Notes: a model not told the origin generated them from the letters alone. A stretch of 13,503 bases of DNA from Lyngbya sp. PCC 8106 (GCF_000169095.1 NZ_AAVU01000081.1:1-13503); one strand, 5' to 3'; shown: positions 1-7,155, counted from the first letter of the stretch. A program made the numbers and translations.

Positions 1-140
1 CACAAATCTTCGATAATTTGTCTAGCCTTTTCTCGATCTGATGAACTGCGACCCCCTCCTTCTAGTTGAACTAGAAATCCTGACCATTTGGATTTAGGCA
101 AGTCTAAGTTATCAATGACGATAAAATAACTTTTTTTCAT
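1..140 (-). CDS. Partial unknown protein, N-terminal part only (gene runs off left edge)
   Basis: An open minus-strand frame starts at ATG 140-138 and continues without a stop to the window edge, giving 46 residues that begin MKKSYFIVIDNLDLPKSKWS. The composition is protein-like: an alternating hydrophobic strand (YFIVID), then a basic/aromatic turn, a glycine-rich GGGRSSS segment and a likely helix (DREKARQIIEDL). An AAGGA purine run lies directly against the ATG with no spacer, so the ribosome binding site is poor and the start may be wrong. I do not recognise the family. The gene is divergent from the Uma2 gene across an AT-rich gap. The alternative is a chance frame, since only 46 codons are visible. 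Confidence 0.5.
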   Translation of the reverse strand, partial: MKKSYFIVIDNLDLPKSKWSGFLVQLEGGGRSSSDREKARQIIEDL

Positions 141-519
141 TCCTTTAGTTTAACACCCATTTTGACCTAAAGAAAAATATTAACTGACGGGGTGACAATA
201 TGGCTAGGAGATTGATGAGTTGCTAACTAGAACAATCTGTGGTCAAAAAAGAATAATCTAAATTGTCAATAAGACTGTCAGGCGTTAAAAAATGCTTCCT
301 CTCCCGTCTAAAAATTAAGCTTTTTGTCTTTAAAAAACTTTAAATTTTTCTTCGAGACTTACCCACAATCTGTCATTTATTATATTATAATCAGATCTCA
401 AAAACTAAATCTCAGACTAGAATTGAATCAAAGGTTATAAATCGCCATTCTTGAACTGTTGGCGTAGTATACTAAAAGCATCAATGATAGACTAAAGCGA
501 AGGTTGATCAAGGTGAAAG
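141..519. other. AT-rich intergenic region between divergent genes
   Basis: No gene is seen here. The stretch is strongly AT-rich, especially 300-400. TATAAT at 386-391 and an overlapping -10-like sequence on the opposite strand are present, but neither has a -35 box at normal spacing. TATACT at 468-473 lies about 47 bases before the Uma2 start, and the TTGAAC at 451-456 is only 11 bases from it, too close for a standard sigma-70 pair. Promoters for both flanking genes presumably lie here, but I cannot assign them. Confidence 0.5.
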
Positions 520-1065
520 ATGACACTATCAACGCTAAAGTGGAGCCTAGAAGATTACCACCACATGATTAAAACCGGGTTACTTGATGATCGCCCTGTG
601 GAGTTGTTAGCCGGAGAAATTGTTCAAATGTCCCCAGAAGGCGAATCTCATGCGTTTTTTAGTCGAACAGCAGGTCAATATCTCACCCGTTTACTCGGTG
701 ATCACGCCCTTGTGAGTCCCGCTAAACCCATTACCCTACCCAACCAGTCGGAACCGGAACCGGATATCGCCATTGTCGAACCTCTGGGGCGAGAGTATCT
801 GACTCATCATCCTTATCCTGAAAATATCTTTTGGGTGATTGAATATGCTAATACCAGTTTAGAGAAGGATTCAACGGTAAAATATCACCTCTATGCTGAG
901 GCGGGAATCCCGGAATATTGGCTAGTGAATTTGCAAACTGGGGAATTAATTGTTTACCGTCAACCTAATGGACGTGAATATGGATCTAAAATGACGTTAA
1001 AAGACGGGAATATTTCTCCTCTTGCTTTTCCTGATATCACGATTCCCGTTGATGCGATGATTTAG
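520..1065 (+). CDS. Uma2 family (DUF820) PD-(D/E)xK nuclease-fold protein
   Basis: This 181-residue protein has the typical length and layout of the Uma2/DUF820 family, which is greatly expanded in cyanobacteria and adopts a restriction-endonuclease-like fold. Its substrate and role are not established. Visible landmarks are the N-terminal 'LLDDRPVELLAGEIVQMSP' entry strand region (21-39), the EPD acidic motif at 80-82, a second acidic strand ending at E108 (WVIEY), and the K121 region leading into the signature YAEAGIPEYWLVN (125-137). D82, E108 and K121 are the likely nuclease-type residues, so an active fold is plausible. The ATG at 520 is preceded by AAGGTG about 4 bases upstream, a reasonable ribosome binding site. 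The gene is convergent with the HAD gene only 17 bases downstream. Family members often occur singly, as here, so no defence role is implied by context. Confidence 0.88.
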   Translation: MTLSTLKWSLEDYHHMIKTGLLDDRPVELLAGEIVQMSPEGESHAFFSRTAGQYLTRLLGDHALVSPAKPITLPNQSEPEPDIAIVEPLGREYLTHHPYPENIFWVIEYANTSLEKDSTVKYHLYAEAGIPEYWLVNLQTGELIVYRQPNGREYGSKMTLKDGNISPLAFPDITIPVDAMI

Positions 1066-1082
1066 GCTTAACAAATCAGAGT

Positions 1083-1793
1083 TTAAAATTGCAACTCTTT
1101 CAAGCTTGTACATTTGATTAAGTCTGATTTTTCTTGTTCATTTCGATCAATTAAAATCCCTCGAATTCCGGCAGCTTTTGCCCCTTGATAGTCGGCTTTA
1201 AAACTGTCTCCAATATGTACAACTTTTTCAGGAGAACATTGATGTTTTTGTAATGCAATTGTAAAAATTTTGGGGTCTGGTTTTGCAGCACCCACATGAG
1301 TTGAAATGGTAACAGAGTTAAAATATTCAGCTAAGTTTAGTGCTTCTAAAACAGGATACAATCTGGAATCAAAGTTAGACAAAACTCCCAGTTCAATGCC
1401 TTGATTTTGCCATTGTTTTAACATCGGTTGTACGTCGGGATAAACAAACCAAGGCTCGTCGGTTTCAAAGTAGGCATAAAGAACTTTAAAAAACTCTGAA
1501 AAGTCTTCAAACTCTTTAAATAAACCCACCTGTTTAAAAGTGTTGATCGCAATTAATTCCCACCATTCAAACTCTAACTGAGGAATTTCTTCAAGACTTT
1601 TTTCCGGGAAAGCCATGATAGGAGAAGTAGCAAACTTTTGAAAAAATGCTTGATTTAAAGAATTGGGTTCAGCGATCACTCCAAACTGATTGGCGAGTTT
1701 TGCATAAACTGCACCCACACTATCTCGTACACCAAATAACGTTCCAACAGCATCAAGAAAAATAACTTGGGGTTTAAAAGTATCAAAAATCAT
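1083..1793 (-). CDS. HAD-superfamily (subfamily IA, REG-2/HDHD3-like) hydrolase
   Basis: A 236-residue cytosolic hydrolase with all four HAD motifs in order: nucleophile D14 in LDAVGTL, S139 in LGVLSN, K171 in GAAKPDP, and the acidic loop HIGDSFKADYQGA with D196 and D201. A helical cap domain occupies roughly 20-115. The GTL-F-x(3)-D-S-V-G-x-x-Y opening resembles REG-2/HDHD3-like members. The residue two after the nucleophile, normally the acid/base Asp of phosphatases, is V16 (the motif reads D-A-V-G-T), so a phosphatase reaction cannot be assumed; dehalogenase-like or altered chemistry is possible. The substrate is unknown. No clear ribosome binding site precedes the ATG at 1793-1791. It is convergent with the Uma2 gene, and a 181-bp gap separates it from the divergent membrane-protein gene. 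Confidence 0.88.
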   Translation of the reverse strand: MIFDTFKPQVIFLDAVGTLFGVRDSVGAVYAKLANQFGVIAEPNSLNQAFFQKFATSPIMAFPEKSLEEIPQLEFEWWELIAINTFKQVGLFKEFEDFSEFFKVLYAYFETDEPWFVYPDVQPMLKQWQNQGIELGVLSNFDSRLYPVLEALNLAEYFNSVTISTHVGAAKPDPKIFTIALQKHQCSPEKVVHIGDSFKADYQGAKAAGIRGILIDRNEQEKSDLIKCTSLKELQF

Positions 1794-1839
1794 TTTAAAG
1801 CAGGAACAAGGTAAAAGTTACAAAGAAATTCAGAACACA

Positions 1840-1847
1840 GCGATCGC
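1840..1847. repeat. HIP1 octamer palindrome (GCGATCGC)
   Basis: A perfect GCGATCGC site in the HAD/membrane-protein intergenic region. The same octamer occurs at 6688-6695, 7093-7100 and 9957-9964 inside genes. HIP1 is highly over-represented in many cyanobacterial genomes, so these four sites support the taxonomic assignment; they do not indicate a local function. Confidence 0.85.
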
Positions 1848-1939
1848 CAAAACTTCAAACGGTTCCCTGTCGCCTAGAATTGTATCAAATCCCGTTATTC
1901 CTGTAGAGCCATTTAAAATGTCTTAAAAAGTTGGCAACC

Positions 1940-1968
1940 TTGAATAATCCGTGACAAAATGAGATACT
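1940..1968 (+). promoter_or_regulatory. Candidate sigma-70 promoter for the membrane-protein gene
   Basis: TTGAAT (1940-1945) and GATACT (1963-1968) are separated by exactly 17 bases, a good match to a sigma-70-type promoter. The expected transcription start is near 1974-1976, which coincides with the GTG start at 1975. If the promoter is real, either the message is leaderless or translation begins further in, at ATG 2059. Confidence 0.45.
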
Positions 1969-1974
1969 AGCATA

Positions 1975-3093
1975 GTGTCTCTCTACAATCATCTACAATC
2001 AGCCCTTACCCATCCAGAACGATTCTATTCACACTATCACATTTCACTCCTACACACTATGTCTAAATTAATCAAACGCTTAGACATTTCTGCTCATCCT
2101 CGCCTAGAACAATCTTTAGGCTACAATGCAGAAAATCGCTGGGTTGCTTGGCGTTGGGAACCGGATCTCGAACAACCCTTTTACACCGATGGTCAAACAA
2201 CAGGAACTTCTAACAGTTTAGCTTGGCAAGTCTTTATTGAACATCCCCAAGTCAGCTATGATTTACACAACTACCAATTAGCCGAAGTTGATCGGTATTG
2301 GTTGTTATTGGATCGCAAAACTCGCAATCTTTATGTGGGTGAGGGTAAAATTATTCAAGGTTTGTTAGATCAGCCCGAAGGTTTAGGGTTGCTGGCTTCT
2401 TTGGATGGAAATAGTAATCCTTTCCGTGATACTCGCTACACCCTCGGAAAACTGACTCGTTTCAATCCCCTTCGTAGTTGGCTAAGACTCATTCCAATTG
2501 GTTTGGGTGCGGCTTTAATTGCAGGAGTTGGAATTGCAAATTGGTCTTCTTTATTATCTCCTAGAGAGGAACAAAAACAAGCCATTCAACCTATACCTGT
2601 GACTCCAGTTTCTCCGACTGCGAGTTGTGGGGTGGGAGGTTCACAGGATTTTTCAGCTTTTGTAACTTCTGCTTCTGGGGATAAAGAACTGCATTTGGTG
2701 GGAGTGTATGAATCTCACTCTTATCATAGCGGTAATAATCATCCGACTGGAGAAGCCCAGGTGAGAGTCACCCGTCAAGGGAAACCGATTATTTTGGCGT
2801 TGTCATCCTACGAACCTGTCAACTGGAATATACAGGTAGAACCCGGTGTTGAGATTGAGAAAATTATTGTCAATGGATACCATGATCAAAAAGTGACAGG
2901 TATTTCTGGAATTCCCATTGAGGAGTATAGTCACGAAGGAACTGAAAAATTCTTAGGAGATTTTGTTTATAGCTGGAATTCCGCAGATAACAAAGGAACT
3001 CCGGCTTTAGTGACTCAACTCAATCAACTCACCGGAACTCAATTAACTTCCTTTCAAGGATGCTATCGGGGAACTCAGTTTGTCATCCAGTAA
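1975..3093 (+). CDS. Single-pass membrane protein with cytoplasmic N-domain and extracytoplasmic C-domain, unknown function
   Basis: I do not recognise this 372-residue protein. Residues about 50-160 look like a soluble N-terminal domain (ENRWVAWRWEP, then YWLLLDRKTRNLYVGEG). A single hydrophobic helix follows at about 172-191 (LIPIGLGAALIAGVGIANW), preceded by basic residues, which suggests the N-domain is cytoplasmic. A Gln/Pro-rich linker (197-216) leads to a C-terminal domain (about 218-372) with two cysteines, C218 and C363, near its ends that could form a disulfide. This domain contains a conserved-looking core: LVGVYE, GEAQVRVTRQGKPIILALSSY, EPVNW and IIVNGYHDQKVTGI. The GTG at 1975 has no clear ribosome binding site and sits at the predicted transcription start; ATG 2059 (residue 29) is the main alternative. 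It could be a sensor or surface-anchored binding protein, but nothing here proves that. Confidence 0.8.
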   Translation: MSLYNHLQSALTHPERFYSHYHISLLHTMSKLIKRLDISAHPRLEQSLGYNAENRWVAWRWEPDLEQPFYTDGQTTGTSNSLAWQVFIEHPQVSYDLHNYQLAEVDRYWLLLDRKTRNLYVGEGKIIQGLLDQPEGLGLLASLDGNSNPFRDTRYTLGKLTRFNPLRSWLRLIPIGLGAALIAGVGIANWSSLLSPREEQKQAIQPIPVTPVSPTASCGVGGSQDFSAFVTSASGDKELHLVGVYESHSYHSGNNHPTGEAQVRVTRQGKPIILALSSYEPVNWNIQVEPGVEIEKIIVNGYHDQKVTGISGIPIEEYSHEGTEKFLGDFVYSWNSADNKGTPALVTQLNQLTGTQLTSFQGCYRGTQFVIQ

Positions 3094-3202
3094 AAGCTTA
3101 AGAAATCATTGCATTCTGCTTGAAATTTAAGGTTGATAGTAGGATAAGTGAAAGCAAGAGGTTTAGATTCTCCTCTGCTCTCTTGTACCCTGCCTTCTCT
3201 AG

Positions 3203-3235
3203 CAGATAGGGTGAGTGTGTTAACTACCCTATCTG
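3203..3235. terminator. Hairpin between convergent genes, possible terminator
   Basis: CAGATAGGGT (3203-3212) and ACCCTATCTG (3226-3235) form a perfect 10-bp stem with a 13-base loop. It lies between the end of the membrane-protein gene (3093) and the end of the convergent lyase gene (3371), where a terminator would be expected. No clear T-run follows on either strand, so it may stabilise a 3' end or be a plain repeat element rather than a canonical Rho-independent terminator. Confidence 0.45.
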
Positions 3236-3370
3236 GTTTCCCTGTCAGACCCAGTTAGGCAGTTGAGTCTTTACAAAGTCATCAGTTTTTGAACGTTTGA
3301 AGCCAAGATAAGATTGCTAATTTCCCTAGAACAGTTGCTATGCAGGAAGTTACAATTTTAAACTTTATGG

Positions 3371-3934
3371 TTAACTGTTATCGGCTTGTTTTTGTTCAAC
3401 ACCAAACCCTGCTAAAACAACAGTTTCTAGGGGTTGATCTTCTAAAGGACGCTGGTAGTTTAAGATTTTCCGAATGCGTAACTGAGGATTAATCAAGGTG
3501 ATCGAATCAACAGAAACCACGCGACTATACTGAGTCGTCATTAACAGCTCTCGGGTGTGAACATCGTACCGGAAATGAGCAATCATCGGTTTAGCTTCTT
3601 CATAGGCTTTATCTCGAAGATAATCTCCTTCAATGTAGGGAAGTTCAACCTTTTGAGGAACAAACAAAATATGTAACTGTTGGGATACCTTGTCCCCTTT
3701 TTCTGAAACTGTCTCAAAAGCCAGTCGATATCCCGGTAACTCCTCTAAGTTATGTTCAGTAGAACATTGGTTATCCGCTAGCACTTGAGATTTAATCTCC
3801 GAGTTGATTGGATAGATCACAAACTCAGTATGTGAGCGTTCAACCTCCTGATGAGTCAAGTAGTGATAGGTGCGTTCTGTTGTCCAAGTTCCCACACAAT
3901 GGTCAAAAAATTCTTGAAATTGAGCAATAGACAT
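3371..3934 (-). CDS. cpcS: Phycobiliprotein chromophore lyase, CpcS/CpeS family
   Basis: Members of this lipocalin-like family attach bilins (usually phycocyanobilin) to conserved cysteines, typically Cys-82-type sites, on phycobiliprotein subunits during phycobilisome assembly in the cytoplasm. The family opening FFDHCVGTWTTERTYHY is clear near the N-terminus, followed by EVERSHTEF, GDYLRDKAYEEA and the long C-terminal signature VVSVDSITLINPQLRIRKIL. I chose ATG 3934-3932 (187 codons) because it matches the usual short family N-terminus and has AGGAG about 12 bases upstream. The in-frame ATG at 3973 would add 13 residues but has only A-rich sequence before it. CpcS, CpcU and CpeS cannot be told apart from one sequence, so the symbol is a family-level label. 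It is divergent from the beta-CASP gene; no phycobilisome structural gene is in the window. Confidence 0.88.
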   Translation of the reverse strand: MSIAQFQEFFDHCVGTWTTERTYHYLTHQEVERSHTEFVIYPINSEIKSQVLADNQCSTEHNLEELPGYRLAFETVSEKGDKVSQQLHILFVPQKVELPYIEGDYLRDKAYEEAKPMIAHFRYDVHTRELLMTTQYSRVVSVDSITLINPQLRIRKILNYQRPLEDQPLETVVLAGFGVEQKQADNS

Positions 3935-4038
3935 AACAATTTGCTGCTCCTGGCTTGAAACACTTGTTAACATTTTTTTATCAAAAATCGATCGCCGAAT
4001 TAAAATCTAAACTAAATTCTTAATATTGACTGATCCTT

Positions 4039-5655
4039 GTGATTGACCTGGAATGTTTCCCTTATAGCGTTGGCCATGCTGATGAGGGGATTTGTCTGAT
4101 GCTACGAATGGGGCCTCATCGAATCTTACTCGATTGTGGCATACAGGATATTTCACCCTTATTAGCAACGAGTAAACGCTCCCAGCCTGCTGATTTTGTG
4201 TTCTGTACCCATGCTCATGCCGATCATGCCATTGGTTTACTCGCACTCCATCAAGCCTATCCTCAACTGCCGATTTACGCGAGTGAAGTCACGGCTCAAC
4301 TCCTGCCTTTAAATTGGCCAGAAATTTCCCCGCAGGAGATGCCGCAATTTTGTCAGCCTTTATCTTGGAAATCTGAGATTCAACTCCAAAAGGGACTCTC
4401 TGCTACCTTATTTCCGGCTGGCCATTTACCCGGTGCAGCAGCGATTTTACTGAAATATCATGCTCCCGAACGAACCTATAAATTGCTGTACACGGGTGAT
4501 TTTTTCCTATCCAATTCTCGACTCGTAGAAGGATTACCCCTTGGAGAGTTACGGAGTCTCAAACCGGATGTTTTGATTTTAGAAGGGTCTTATGGAACCG
4601 CCCGTCATCCCCATCGACGTCAGCTTGAAAACCAGTTAGCAGAGCGTATTGAACAGGCTTTAACCTCTGGATATTCAATCTTGTTTCCGACTCCCCCCCT
4701 GGGCTTAGGACAAGAGTTGTTGATGTTGCTTCGCAGCCATCACTATTTTACAGGTCGTGATATTGATATTTGGGTTGATCGCCAAGTGTCTCAAGGCTGT
4801 GATATTTATCTAGAACTTCTGCCCTATTTTCCAACCAGTGTACAGAATTTTGCTCAACATCAACCCTTGTTTTGGGATGAACGTATTCGTCCCCGAGTTC
4901 GACGCCTAACATCGGAACAAAGTCCAACTTTGAGTGAGTTTCCCTGTGTGGTGATTGCCGAACGCGAAACGTGGGGACAACAATATGCTGATTATCAACG
5001 CGAATCTTGGGTTTTATTTTGGCCCGAAAGACCCGGACAGGCATTAAAGATTCCGCCAGAACTTGAGTCTCAGTTTCAGCGAGTGGAAACTTATTTCCTC
5101 TCAGAACATAGTGACGGGGCAGGTATCACGCAACTCATTCATAATGTGCGTCCTCAACACGTTATTTTTGTGCATGGCTCTCCCTTATATTTAGCAGACT
5201 TGACGAACCTTGATGAGTTACGCAACCGCTACCAACTCCACTATCCTTCGGCCGGGACATTGGTTCAATTGCCTGTGGGTGAAACGTTTATACAGCCTGC
5301 TTTACCCGAAACCCATTATCAGGCAGAAGTTGCTGAGTTAGCCACAGAAATTAACATTGTGGTTTCTCAATCGATTACCACCGATCCGCGTTGGCAGAGC
5401 TTTGCTGATACCGGGATGGTGGAAGTGCGTTGGCAAGGTGAGGAATTGGTATTGCGGGGGATCTCCCAACGAGAATTACTCAGTCAAGGGAGTGATCCGG
5501 TTTTTCCCTCTGAGTTAGAATGTTGCGGTAACTGCCTCTATTATCGCGGCCAACGTTGTACCAATCCCTCTTCGGCTTTTTTCAACTTTAAAGTGACACC
5601 AGACGGTTGCTGTCCGGTATTTGAAGCCAGTCAAGAGTTAGAAGATCGGGATTAG
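4039..5655 (+). CDS. Beta-CASP metallo-beta-lactamase-fold hydrolase with C-terminal cysteine cluster
   Basis: A 538-residue protein of the MBL/beta-CASP group, whose characterised members are mostly RNA-processing nucleases. Visible metal-site motifs are THAHADH (H58, H60, D62, H63), AGHLPGA (H129), YTGDF (D154), and LEGSYG (181-186). The beta-CASP insert spans about 190-345, followed by SEHSD (H357) and FVHG (H379), the usual late histidines. All core ligands therefore seem intact and catalysis is plausible. Beyond about 425 there is an extra region ending in a cysteine cluster (C495, C496, C499, C507, C524, C525) that looks like a small metal-binding module. Start: GTG 4039 gives MIDLECFPYSVGHADEG, a sensible opening, although no clear ribosome binding site is seen. 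It is divergent from the lyase gene across about 100 bases. RNA as substrate is an inference from the family. Confidence 0.87.
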   Translation: MIDLECFPYSVGHADEGICLMLRMGPHRILLDCGIQDISPLLATSKRSQPADFVFCTHAHADHAIGLLALHQAYPQLPIYASEVTAQLLPLNWPEISPQEMPQFCQPLSWKSEIQLQKGLSATLFPAGHLPGAAAILLKYHAPERTYKLLYTGDFFLSNSRLVEGLPLGELRSLKPDVLILEGSYGTARHPHRRQLENQLAERIEQALTSGYSILFPTPPLGLGQELLMLLRSHHYFTGRDIDIWVDRQVSQGCDIYLELLPYFPTSVQNFAQHQPLFWDERIRPRVRRLTSEQSPTLSEFPCVVIAERETWGQQYADYQRESWVLFWPERPGQALKIPPELESQFQRVETYFLSEHSDGAGITQLIHNVRPQHVIFVHGSPLYLADLTNLDELRNRYQLHYPSAGTLVQLPVGETFIQPALPETHYQAEVAELATEINIVVSQSITTDPRWQSFADTGMVEVRWQGEELVLRGISQRELLSQGSDPVFPSELECCGNCLYYRGQRCTNPSSAFFNFKVTPDGCCPVFEASQELEDRD

Positions 5656-5658
5656 TCG

Positions 5659-5877
5659 GTGAGCGATGGAAAAAGGCGAGATCGGGTGGAACTCAGCAAG
5701 ACATCATTAGTTGTGATGATTTACCCCAGCTTGCTGTTAACCATCGCACTCATCGCCTGGCCGATTATTCTGGATTCGAGTCAGAAGAAGGATTACGAAT
5801 TTGTTCGGCTTCTGGACAATCTTCTGCAATTTGAGGATCAAAATATCCTCTCGATACCGAGGCTAACTGCTGGCTGA
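5659..5877 (+). CDS. Doubtful small single-helix membrane ORF overlapping an antisense gene
   Basis: A 72-codon frame starts at GTG 5659, three bases after the stop of the beta-CASP gene, with GGGA about 7 bases upstream, an arrangement compatible with translational coupling. Residues 1-16 are charged (SDGKRRDRVELSK) and about 17-38 form a convincing hydrophobic helix (SLVVMIYPSLLLTIALIAWP), ending before the overlap. The remaining half runs antisense through the 3' end of the better supported minus-strand gene (5765-6076) and may be non-coding read-through. I do not recognise a family. It may be a real small membrane protein with a short tail, or a chance frame. Confidence 0.35.
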   Translation: MSDGKRRDRVELSKTSLVVMIYPSLLLTIALIAWPIILDSSQKKDYEFVRLLDNLLQFEDQNILSIPRLTAG

Positions 5878-6076
5878 CAGCACCAATACTTTCTAGACGC
5901 ACCATTTCTTCCCAAGAAGAGATTTCGTCATCTTCCTCTATTTCATAACGCAGGGTGACTAGATCTCCCTCTATGTCGAGAATACGGGCTTTCTCTATCC
6001 AGCGTTGTTGATCCCGCAAGAAGATAGAAACTTCACGACCGTCACAACAAAGTTGATAGATCTTGCGATGGAGCAT
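5765..6076 (-). CDS. Conserved small cyanobacterial protein (DUF6679-like)
   Basis: A 103-residue soluble protein with no signal peptide or membrane segment. The sequence is compact and family-like: MLHRKIYQLCCDGREVSIFL, then WIEKARILDIEGDLVTLRYE, a very acidic turn (EIEEDDEISSWEEMV, about 45-59) and LESIGAVSQQLASV, with an apparently disordered acidic tail ending SDSNPE. The middle looks like a small beta-barrel with alternating hydrophobic strands. I associate this pattern with an uncharacterised cyanobacterial family (DUF6679) from memory; the function is unknown. AGGA lies 10 bases before the ATG at 6076-6074. Its last ~110 bases overlap the doubtful plus-strand ORF at 5659. It is divergent from menG across a 341- to 362-bp gap. 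Confidence 0.8.
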   Translation of the reverse strand: MLHRKIYQLCCDGREVSIFLRDQQRWIEKARILDIEGDLVTLRYEIEEDDEISSWEEMVRLESIGAVSQQLASVSRGYFDPQIAEDCPEAEQIRNPSSDSNPE

Positions 6077-6417
6077 TTTAAACTTATCCTGAGAAGTGCG
6101 CTAACTTTTGTCTATCTCTAAGTGACGTACTCCCAACAGCGATGCGAACACAAGCTGCTGGCTTCTCCCACCTGCTGCATCTTGAACGATCTCTGTTACC
6201 AAAGTGCAGGATTCGAGCATTTTATAGTGAGGACACGCCCAGCCCCACTTACTATAGTTAAATTTTACCCGATCATGGGGCAAAATGCACGAATTCATCC
6301 GAATAGATGGGGAGAGGGAGAGGTCGGGAGAGATAGAAAGAAACTTCTAGCTGAGATCGCAAACTTTAGAAGTGATTCTAGAATTCCCTGTTATAATGAT
6401 GGGTTGAACAAGGGAGA
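6077..6417. other. Intergenic region upstream of menG
   Basis: No convincing gene. Open frames on both strands cross it but have poor composition and lack ribosome binding sites. It contains a purine tract (6305-6343, rich in GGGAGAG and GAAAG), an inverted repeat ACTTCTA (6343-6349) / TAGAAGT (6367-6373), a 10-bp palindrome ATTCTAGAAT (6375-6384) and TATAAT (6392-6397), described below. Confidence 0.55.
6343..6397 (+). promoter_or_regulatory. Candidate menG promoter with dyad symmetries in the -35 region
   Basis: A perfect -10 box, TATAAT at 6392-6397, lies 41 bases before the preferred menG start. No good -35 box stands 16-18 bases upstream; instead that place holds the palindrome ATTCTAGAAT (6375-6384), and just before it an inverted repeat ACTTCTA/TAGAAGT with a 17-base loop. 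This arrangement fits an activator- or repressor-bound promoter, but the regulator is unknown and the symmetries could be chance in AT-rich DNA. Confidence 0.45.
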
Positions 6418-6438
6418 ATGTCAAAAAGCAGAGTTCTG

Positions 6439-7155
6439 ATGGATGACAAACAGAAAATTCAAGGCATTTTTAATCGCATCGCTCCCGTCTATGATCGGAT
6501 GAATGATGAGTTCAGTTGGGGAGGCCATCGCATCTGGAAAAAGATGGCTCTCCACTGGAGTCAGGCGCAACCCGGACAAACGGGCTTAGACTTATGTTGT
6601 GGGAGTGGAGATCTCGCTTTATTGCTCGCTCAACGGCTAGGAACTCAAGGTCAGGTGTCTGGCGTAGATTTTTCTGCTGAACAACTCGCGATCGCTCAAA
6701 CTCGCCAAAAACCGTTTACTGTTCCACTCGCCCCGATCTCTTGGATAGAAGCAGATGCCTTGGATCTCCCATTTGCAGATAATACCTTTGATTGTGCAAC
6801 CATGGGCTATGGTTTGCGAAATGTTATTGATATTCCCCTCAGTCTACAAGAACTCTATCGGGTTCTCAAACCGGGCGCAACCGCAGCAATTCTAGATCTG
6901 AACCGTCCGAGTGATGTCGGGTTGAGAAGTTTCCAGCAGTGGTACTTAAATACAGTGGTGGTTCCGACTGCCAAACGGTTTGGTTTGAGGGAAGAATATG
7001 CTTATATTAACCCGAGTCTTGATCAATTTCCAATCGGTCGTCAACAAGTCGCTCTGGCTAAGACTGCGGGCTTCCGACAAGCAACCCATTATGCGATCGC
7101 AGGCGGTATGATGGGAGTGTTGGTGGTCACAAAAACAGTGAATAGTCAGCAGTAA
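6439..7155 (+). CDS. menG: UbiE/MenG-type quinone methyltransferase (demethylphylloquinone C-methylation)
   Basis: A class I SAM-dependent methyltransferase of the UbiE/MenG family. In cyanobacteria the enzyme methylates 2-phytyl-1,4-naphthoquinone in the last steps of phylloquinone synthesis, the secondary electron acceptor of photosystem I. The UbiE opening IFNRIAPVYDRMNDEFS...HRIW, the SAM-binding motif LDLCCGSGD, the acidic SGVDFS strand, the YGLRNV motif and the late YAYINPSLDQFP signature are all present. I place the start at ATG 6439 (238 codons), which fits the family's usual length and leaves a short leader after TATAAT 6392-6397. The upstream in-frame ATG at 6418 has AGGGAG only one base away, too close to serve it. 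An ubiquinone role is unlikely because cyanobacteria lack ubiquinone. It is followed by DUF445 after 61 bases. Confidence 0.9.
   Translation: MDDKQKIQGIFNRIAPVYDRMNDEFSWGGHRIWKKMALHWSQAQPGQTGLDLCCGSGDLALLLAQRLGTQGQVSGVDFSAEQLAIAQTRQKPFTVPLAPISWIEADALDLPFADNTFDCATMGYGLRNVIDIPLSLQELYRVLKPGATAAILDLNRPSDVGLRSFQQWYLNTVVVPTAKRFGLREEYAYINPSLDQFPIGRQQVALAKTAGFRQATHYAIAGGMMGVLVVTKTVNSQQ

Noticed and set aside
520..1793. Uma2 gene and HAD gene as a defence or toxin-antitoxin pair
   Set aside because: They are convergent, not operonic; Uma2 genes are common single genes in cyanobacteria, and no mobile-element or defence genes are near.
6205..6220. tRNA T-loop-like sequence on the minus strand (GCTCGAATCC)
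   Set aside because: The T-loop is not quite canonical and no acceptor, D-loop or anticodon stem can be built around it.
6122..6439. Open plus-strand frame before menG (105 codons) and a minus-strand frame at 6101-6298
   Set aside because: Composition is not protein-like, there is no ribosome binding site, and both cross the purine tract or promoter region. They do not resemble any family.
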